Both the position numbers and the translations under genes were made by a program. Under the pieces are notes generated by a model. That model searched no databases, was not told the origin of the DNA, and saw only the letters and a list, made by a program, of their open reading frames with translations. From JACRCT01 sp036504155 (lineage in GTDB: Bacteria > Myxococcota > Myxococcia > Myxococcales > UBA5297), in assembly GCA_036504155.1 (NCBI GenBank), contig DASXVQ010000101.1:1-64000 (forward strand): 64,000 nt of DNA, given 5' to 3'. Below are positions 60,091-64,000 of this stretch, piece by piece. Each line of letters opens with the position of its first letter. The first letter of the stretch is position 1.

Positions 60091-61299
60091 ATGCTCTCCC
60101 CCCTCCTCCTCGTCCTCGGTTCGAACCTCCTGGCCGCTGCAGCGCCGGCCGCTCCGGCCGCAGCGACGGCGTCCACCGCCCCGCCGCCCGCGGCGCTCGT
60201 CGACGCCCTGCTCTCCAGGGACGAGCCGACCTGGCGCCAGGCTGCGCTCGAGCTCTCGTTCACCGGGCCGGAGGGTGTGCGCGCCGTCGCCGCGCGGGGC
60301 GAGCGGCTCAAGGAGAGCCACCGCGCGGTGCAGACCTGGCTGATGCTCTCGCTGCTGCAGAGCGCGACGCCTCAGGATCTGCGCGCCGCGCCGGCGCTCA
60401 AGAACTTCTGGGAGCCGGCGGTCGCCGAGGCCCGCCAGTGGATGCAGCGGCCGATCGTCTTCCCGCGGCCCGGGCCCAAGGTGAAGCCGCCGGGTTCCGC
60501 GACCGAGCAGGAGACGCCGGACCAGAAGGAGGCGATCAAGAACCTGCACGCCGTGCGGCGGATGCAGGGCTTCCTCGTCCCCCTCTTCCTCGAACGGCTC
60601 GCGAGCCCCGAGCCCGACGCGACCCTGGACGCCATCTTGGCGATGGAGCGGCTGCAGGCCTGGGGCGCCCGCGCCGAGGTGGAGAAGGTCGCCTCCGACC
60701 CGAAGCGCGGCGCGGACGACGTGGCCGCCAAGAGCGCCCGCCGCTACCTGGAGTCCTGGGCCAAGGCGAGGGCGGCTCCGCACGCCGCGGCGCTCAAGCC
60801 GCTCCTGGCCGCGATGGCGACCTTCGAGGAGGCCGGGGAGCCCGACGCGCTCTGGAAGGGCCTGCAGGAGGCGGCGCCCGGGGCGCTCTCGGCCCAGACC
60901 GCCGAGCAGTTCTGGAGCAAGGCCCGGCCGGCCTTCGCGGCCTTCTGGCGCGCGGCGGCGACCCCCGTCGAGGGACGGGCGGCGGCGATGGCCCGGTGGT
61001 CGGACCGCAACCGCGGGTACTCCCTGGCGTACGCGGAGGGACCGGCCCCGCAGAAGCTGAAGATCTCCGGCCCCGCGGGCGCGTCCGCGACGGTCACCGA
61101 CCTGGGCACCGGCAAGCCCGTGAAGCAGGGCAAGCTCCCGCTCGCCGTCGAGCCCGTGCCCACCGCCGGCTGCCGCGCGACCGCCCAGATCGCGGGGCGC
61201 AAGGTCGAAGTGCAGGTGCCGGCCCGCGCCGACGGGGCGGTGGACATCGAATTCCTGCCGCCCGAACCGCCCGAGAAGGCCGGCGCATCCCGGCGCTGA
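60091..61299 (+). CDS. Secreted protein of unknown function
   Basis: 402 residues. A short signal peptide (MLSPLLLVLGSNLLAAAAPAA) is followed by an Ala/Pro linker, then helices (VDALLSRDEPTWRQAALELSF, LMLSLLQSATPQDLRAAP, FLVPLFLERLASPEPDATLDAILAMERLQAW) that look like HEAT-like repeats. The C-terminal 90 residues form a small beta domain (LKISGPAGASATVTDLGTGKPVKQGKLPLAVEPV) reminiscent of a PEGA-like fold. No catalytic motif. It probably has its own promoter in the 59-bp gap after the terminator. Confidence 0.68.
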   Translation: MLSPLLLVLGSNLLAAAAPAAPAAATASTAPPPAALVDALLSRDEPTWRQAALELSFTGPEGVRAVAARGERLKESHRAVQTWLMLSLLQSATPQDLRAAPALKNFWEPAVAEARQWMQRPIVFPRPGPKVKPPGSATEQETPDQKEAIKNLHAVRRMQGFLVPLFLERLASPEPDATLDAILAMERLQAWGARAEVEKVASDPKRGADDVAAKSARRYLESWAKARAAPHAAALKPLLAAMATFEEAGEPDALWKGLQEAAPGALSAQTAEQFWSKARPAFAAFWRAAATPVEGRAAAMARWSDRNRGYSLAYAEGPAPQKLKISGPAGASATVTDLGTGKPVKQGKLPLAVEPVPTAGCRATAQIAGRKVEVQVPARADGAVDIEFLPPEPPEKAGASRR

Positions 61300-61421
61300 C
61301 GCGGCCGTCTTTTCGACTTGAGTTGCCGCGACTCGTAGACTGGAAGGCGCCCGGCGCAGGCTGCCGGCCGCCACTCTCCATGAAGGGCGCGCCCCCCTCC
61401 GCGCCGACCGAAAGGACCTGC

Positions 61422-62576
61422 GTGCCTGCCTCGCTCTCTCCGGAGCAGATGAAGACCCTGCTCGAGTCGGTGTTCCGGTTCCAGGAAGAGGACCGCACGC
61501 TGGCGGTGCTGGTGGACGTGCCCAACGCGGCCGTCCCGGACCACGACGCCTGGCGCGACCGCCGAGCGCTGGCCTGGGAATGGAAGCAGACGATCGAGGG
61601 CCAGAAAGAGGAGCTCGGTCTCTCGGAGGTCCTGCTGCTGGGCTACGAGAACGTGGGCAGCAACAACAACGACCTGCCGGCGGTGATGGTGGCGGTGGGC
61701 AGCGACCCGGCGGACCTCGACGCGCGGCTGCTGTCGGCCTCCGGCCCGGAGATCCCGCGGGACGAGGTGCTGGGGCGCTCGCAGATCCTCATCGCGCCGA
61801 CCGAGTTCTCGACCACGGCGCCGCTGAAGCTGCTCGCCAAGAAGCACCGCTTCCGCGCCGCGACGCTGCCCGGGTTCTCGCGGGCCATGCTGCCGGCGCT
61901 GGGGCTGGACTACGAGAAGGTGCACGCGCGGGTCTCGCAGCTGGCGCAGCGGCTGGACGAGGCCGAGGGGGCCGACCTGGAGTTCGCGGTGGGCTCGGCG
62001 AAGTACACGCTGCACCTGGACCTGCGGCTGCGGCTGGCGCACTCCTCGAGCGGCCTGCTGCGCGAGATGCACGCCGCCGGCAACCTGCCCTCGGGCGAGG
62101 CGTACATCGTGCCCAACGAGGGCGAGCGGGTGCCCTCGGCGTCCCGCGGGGAGCTGCCGGTGCAGTTCGGCAGCGAGGTGGTGGTCTTCAACGAGAACAA
62201 CCGGGCCATCGCGGCGCGGGCGCACAGCTGGGCGCAGCGCAAGGCGGCCGAAGAGCAGGCCAAGGCGCTCGTGGAAGAGCCCGCCTACGGCAACCTCGCG
62301 GAGCTGGGGCTGGGCGTGCTCGGCGAGTTCGGGGTCGAGGCGTGCGGCGCCACCCTGCTGGACGAGAAGCTGGGCCTGCACGTGGCCTTCGGCCGCAGCG
62401 ACCACTTCGGCGGCGTGACCTCGCCGGCGCTGTTCAAGGATCCCAAGCGCGTCATCCACATCGACTGGGTCTACGTGCCGTCGGTGCAGCCGGGCGTCGC
62501 GGTCACGAGCGCGCGGCTGGTGTATCCCGGCGGGCGGGACGAGCTGGTCCTGCGGGATGGGAAGTACGTGATCTGA
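61422..62576 (+). CDS. M29-like metallo-aminopeptidase
   Basis: 384 residues from GTG 61422, chosen for AAAGGA 5 nt upstream; ATG 61380 lacks a ribosome site. The C-terminal half matches the M29 (thermophilic aminopeptidase T) pattern: a GEAYIVPNEGE region, GELPVQF, LAELGLGVLGEFG, LLDEKLGLHVAFGRS and VIHIDWVYV, supplying Glu and His/Asp metal ligands. The usual Tyr after AFGRS appears to be replaced by Asp-His, which could alter catalysis. The N-terminal half is a beta-alpha region with EVLLLGYENVGSNNNDLPAVMVAVG. Cytoplasmic. Confidence 0.75.
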   Translation: MPASLSPEQMKTLLESVFRFQEEDRTLAVLVDVPNAAVPDHDAWRDRRALAWEWKQTIEGQKEELGLSEVLLLGYENVGSNNNDLPAVMVAVGSDPADLDARLLSASGPEIPRDEVLGRSQILIAPTEFSTTAPLKLLAKKHRFRAATLPGFSRAMLPALGLDYEKVHARVSQLAQRLDEAEGADLEFAVGSAKYTLHLDLRLRLAHSSSGLLREMHAAGNLPSGEAYIVPNEGERVPSASRGELPVQFGSEVVVFNENNRAIAARAHSWAQRKAAEEQAKALVEEPAYGNLAELGLGVLGEFGVEACGATLLDEKLGLHVAFGRSDHFGGVTSPALFKDPKRVIHIDWVYVPSVQPGVAVTSARLVYPGGRDELVLRDGKYVI

Positions 62577-62941
62577 GGCTGGAGCGTCGAAGAACAGGGC
62601 CCGCCCCCCTGCCCCTCCCAATCGCGGCGTTCGACGCGCTTCGCCTGGACGGCCTGTCGTGCTTCTCGGTGTTGGGCGCTCCGCTCCACCAGGGAGGGGA
62701 GATCCGCTCTGCTCGTCCCGGAGTCCTCGGAACACGGGGCACGGGGCTTGGCTGTCCCCCAAGTCGTCTTCCTGGATGATCCCCCCTCGGGCTCCGGCCC
62801 AAGGTCGCCCAAGGCAACCAGCGAACTCCCTCTCCCAGGTGGAGCGAAAGTCGAGCCGCCCTGAACCTGGAAGGCCCATCGAGGCAGAGCCGTGGAGCCA
62901 CCGCGCCTGGGAGAGGGCCGGGGTGAGGGCCTCCTTCCTCC
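62577..62941. other. Convergent intergenic region (365 bp)
   Basis: It lies between the M29-like gene and the M1-like gene, both ending here. No coding frame was seen. It carries a REP-like inverted repeat (see next entry). Confidence 0.6.
62828..62917. repeat. CCCTCTCCCAGG / CCTGGGAGAGGG inverted repeat
   Basis: A perfect 12-bp inverted repeat (62828-62839, 62906-62917) separated by 66 bp. The right arm continues GAGAGGGCCGGGGTGAGGGC, a motif known from dispersed intergenic repeats in many high-GC Proteobacteria. It may form a cruciform or large hairpin at the 3' ends of two convergent genes. Confidence 0.6.
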
Positions 62942-64000
62942 TCAAGGCCCCGGCTGCTGCCCGCCCTGCCCCGGCGGCGGCGCCTTGGGATTGACCGCCG
63001 GCACCGCGGGAGGCGGCCCGCTGGTGTTCCCGCCGATCGCGCGAATCATCTGCTGCAGCATCTTCGCCGTGGCCGGGTCGACCTTCATCCCGCCGCCCAG
63101 GTTCTCGAAGTCGAGCGAGGCGCCGATGTCCTCGTCCCCGTGCAGCTGGCGCATCCAGCGGTCGTGCAGCGCCAGCGCGGCCTGGGCCTGGTTCGGCGCT
63201 GCCCCCGCCGCGCCGATGAGCACCGCGTCGCTGTCGATGTCCTTGAAGCGGTTGCGCGCGACCGACTCGCGCAGCGCCGCGAAGAAGGCCTTGTCCCCGA
63301 TGAGCTTGCGCAGCTTCTGGTAGTACAGCCCGCCCTTGCCCCGGAGGATCCCCTCCAGCTCCAGGCGCCCGCCGACCTCGATCAGCGGCCGGTCCACCGA
63401 CAGGTCCGGATGCCCCAGCGTCCGGCGCAGCCGGTAGGAGCGCATCATCTGCTCCTCGATGAGCCGCCGCGACTGCTCCCCGCCGCGCCGCTGCTCGACG
63501 TAGAGGTAGGCCCCGTAGCTGGTCACCGGCTCGTGAAGCGCCGGCCGCCCGGCCCCGTCCGAGCCCACCACGCCTCCCCACCACTGGTGCGCCACGTGGT
63601 GCGCCGCCACCAGCTCCAGCACGTCGTCGACGATCTTGGTCGGGTCTCCGGCCTGGGCGAAGCGGGGGTCCAGCTTGGCCGGGGACGTCAACAGCCCGCT
63701 CACCAGGAGCAGCGTGGGGAAAGAGACCGCCTCGATGGACCCCGTCAGCGGCGCCTCCACCACGTCCAGCTGCGCCCACGGGTAGGGCCCGAGCTTCTCG
63801 GTGAAGAACTTGAGCGCGCGCGCCGCGGTGTCCATCAGCTTCCGGGCCTGCAGGTCGTGGCCCGGCGCCGCCAGGGCCCGCACCTGCACCTCGCCGACCG
63901 CCTGCTTCTGCTCGTTCCAGCCGTCGGCCGCCACCAGCGCGAAGCCGCGCACCGCCGCCGCCACCCGGGTCGAGCGCTTGCGGCCGTCCTTCTCCGGCGT
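62942..64000 (-). CDS. M1-like metallopeptidase homologue, catalytic Glu replaced, partial (runs off right edge)
   Basis: 353 codons are visible; the reading frame continues to base 64000 with TPEKDGRKRSTR before the first possible internal start (GTG 63964). The gluzincin region reads ELVAAHHVAHQWWGG, where M1 peptidases have HExxHQW: both zinc His remain (HHVAH) but the catalytic Glu is His. The third ligand Glu survives in ALHEPVTSYGAYLYVEQ. The GAMEN-like segment is GSIEAVSFPTLLLV. It is thus probably a catalytically dead or altered enzyme, maybe a binding protein. The C-terminus is Pro/Gly-rich. Confidence 0.82.
   Translation of the reverse strand, partial: TPEKDGRKRSTRVAAAVRGFALVAADGWNEQKQAVGEVQVRALAAPGHDLQARKLMDTAARALKFFTEKLGPYPWAQLDVVEAPLTGSIEAVSFPTLLLVSGLLTSPAKLDPRFAQAGDPTKIVDDVLELVAAHHVAHQWWGGVVGSDGAGRPALHEPVTSYGAYLYVEQRRGGEQSRRLIEEQMMRSYRLRRTLGHPDLSVDRPLIEVGGRLELEGILRGKGGLYYQKLRKLIGDKAFFAALRESVARNRFKDIDSDAVLIGAAGAAPNQAQAALALHDRWMRQLHGDEDIGASLDFENLGGGMKVDPATAKMLQQMIRAIGGNTSGPPPAVPAVNPKAPPPGQGGQQPGP

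Noticed and set aside
55608..60311. A long minus-strand ORF opposite PilY1
   Set aside because: Antisense shadow of the PilY1 gene with Val/Gly/Arg/His-rich composition.

Overview
The window is a G+C-rich bacterial chromosome segment that is almost completely coding. I place it in the Myxococcota or a close deltaproteobacterial relative. The reasons are two eukaryotic-type Ser/Thr kinases (one with the HRDxSPEN catalytic loop common in myxobacteria), many lipoproteins with DDDGDGxxDC-type or Cys-rich segments, PEGA and TPR envelope proteins, large secreted proteins, and a sigma-54-type promoter ahead of a minor-pilin/PilY1 cluster. I saw no rRNA, tRNA or CRISPR array.

Layout. 0-3 kb: the end of a lipoprotein gene, a transaldolase-family enzyme, and a kdsD plus class II aldolase pair. 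3-10.3 kb (minus strand): a run of envelope and signalling genes, namely a PEGA/outer-membrane protein, a secreted TPR protein, a zinc-ribbon Ser/Thr kinase, a Gly-rich helical-repeat protein and a DUF2804 protein. 10.4-16 kb: an ABC half-exporter with a small downstream gene, a CTP-dependent lipid-kinase-like membrane protein, a Leu/Ile/Val-type binding protein and a small lipoprotein. 16-24 kb: a 1345-residue membrane TPR protein, a small membrane protein, a methyltransferase, a divergent ClpX-like ATPase and a LysM3-GH19 hydrolase. 24-33 kb (minus): recQ, a DUF3006 lipoprotein, radC, an LRV-like helical protein, treZ, two proteins of unknown function and a radical SAM/SPASM protein. 33.3-39.6 kb: a 1750-residue metzincin-like lipoprotein and an outer-membrane barrel candidate. 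40-45 kb: a kinase-PilZ fusion, a REP-associated tyrosine transposase flanked by inverted REP-like repeats, a beta-lactamase-fold/double cNMP-binding protein and a TlpA-like thioredoxin. 45.3-51.8 kb: a hemerythrin, an AidB-like acyl-CoA dehydrogenase, a frameshifted gene, a DUF3604 lipoprotein, a small Cys-rich secreted protein and a HAD phosphatase. 52-60 kb: a five-gene type IV pilus tip cluster (FimT/GspH-, PilV-, PilW- and PilX-like plus PilY1) with a sigma-54-like promoter and a strong terminator. 60-64 kb: an unknown secreted protein, an M29-like aminopeptidase and a partial M1-like peptidase whose catalytic Glu is replaced.

How the genes work together. The clearest functional unit is the pilus priming cluster at 52-60 kb. 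The PEGA-TPR-kinase run, the kinase-PilZ fusion and the cNMP-binding protein point to heavy protein-phosphorylation and nucleotide second-messenger signalling at the envelope. The most notable non-coding structure is the transposase/REP module at 41.47-42.17 kb. It sits exactly between the stop codons of two convergent genes, and its palindromes carry the GTRG tag expected of a REP-processing transposase.
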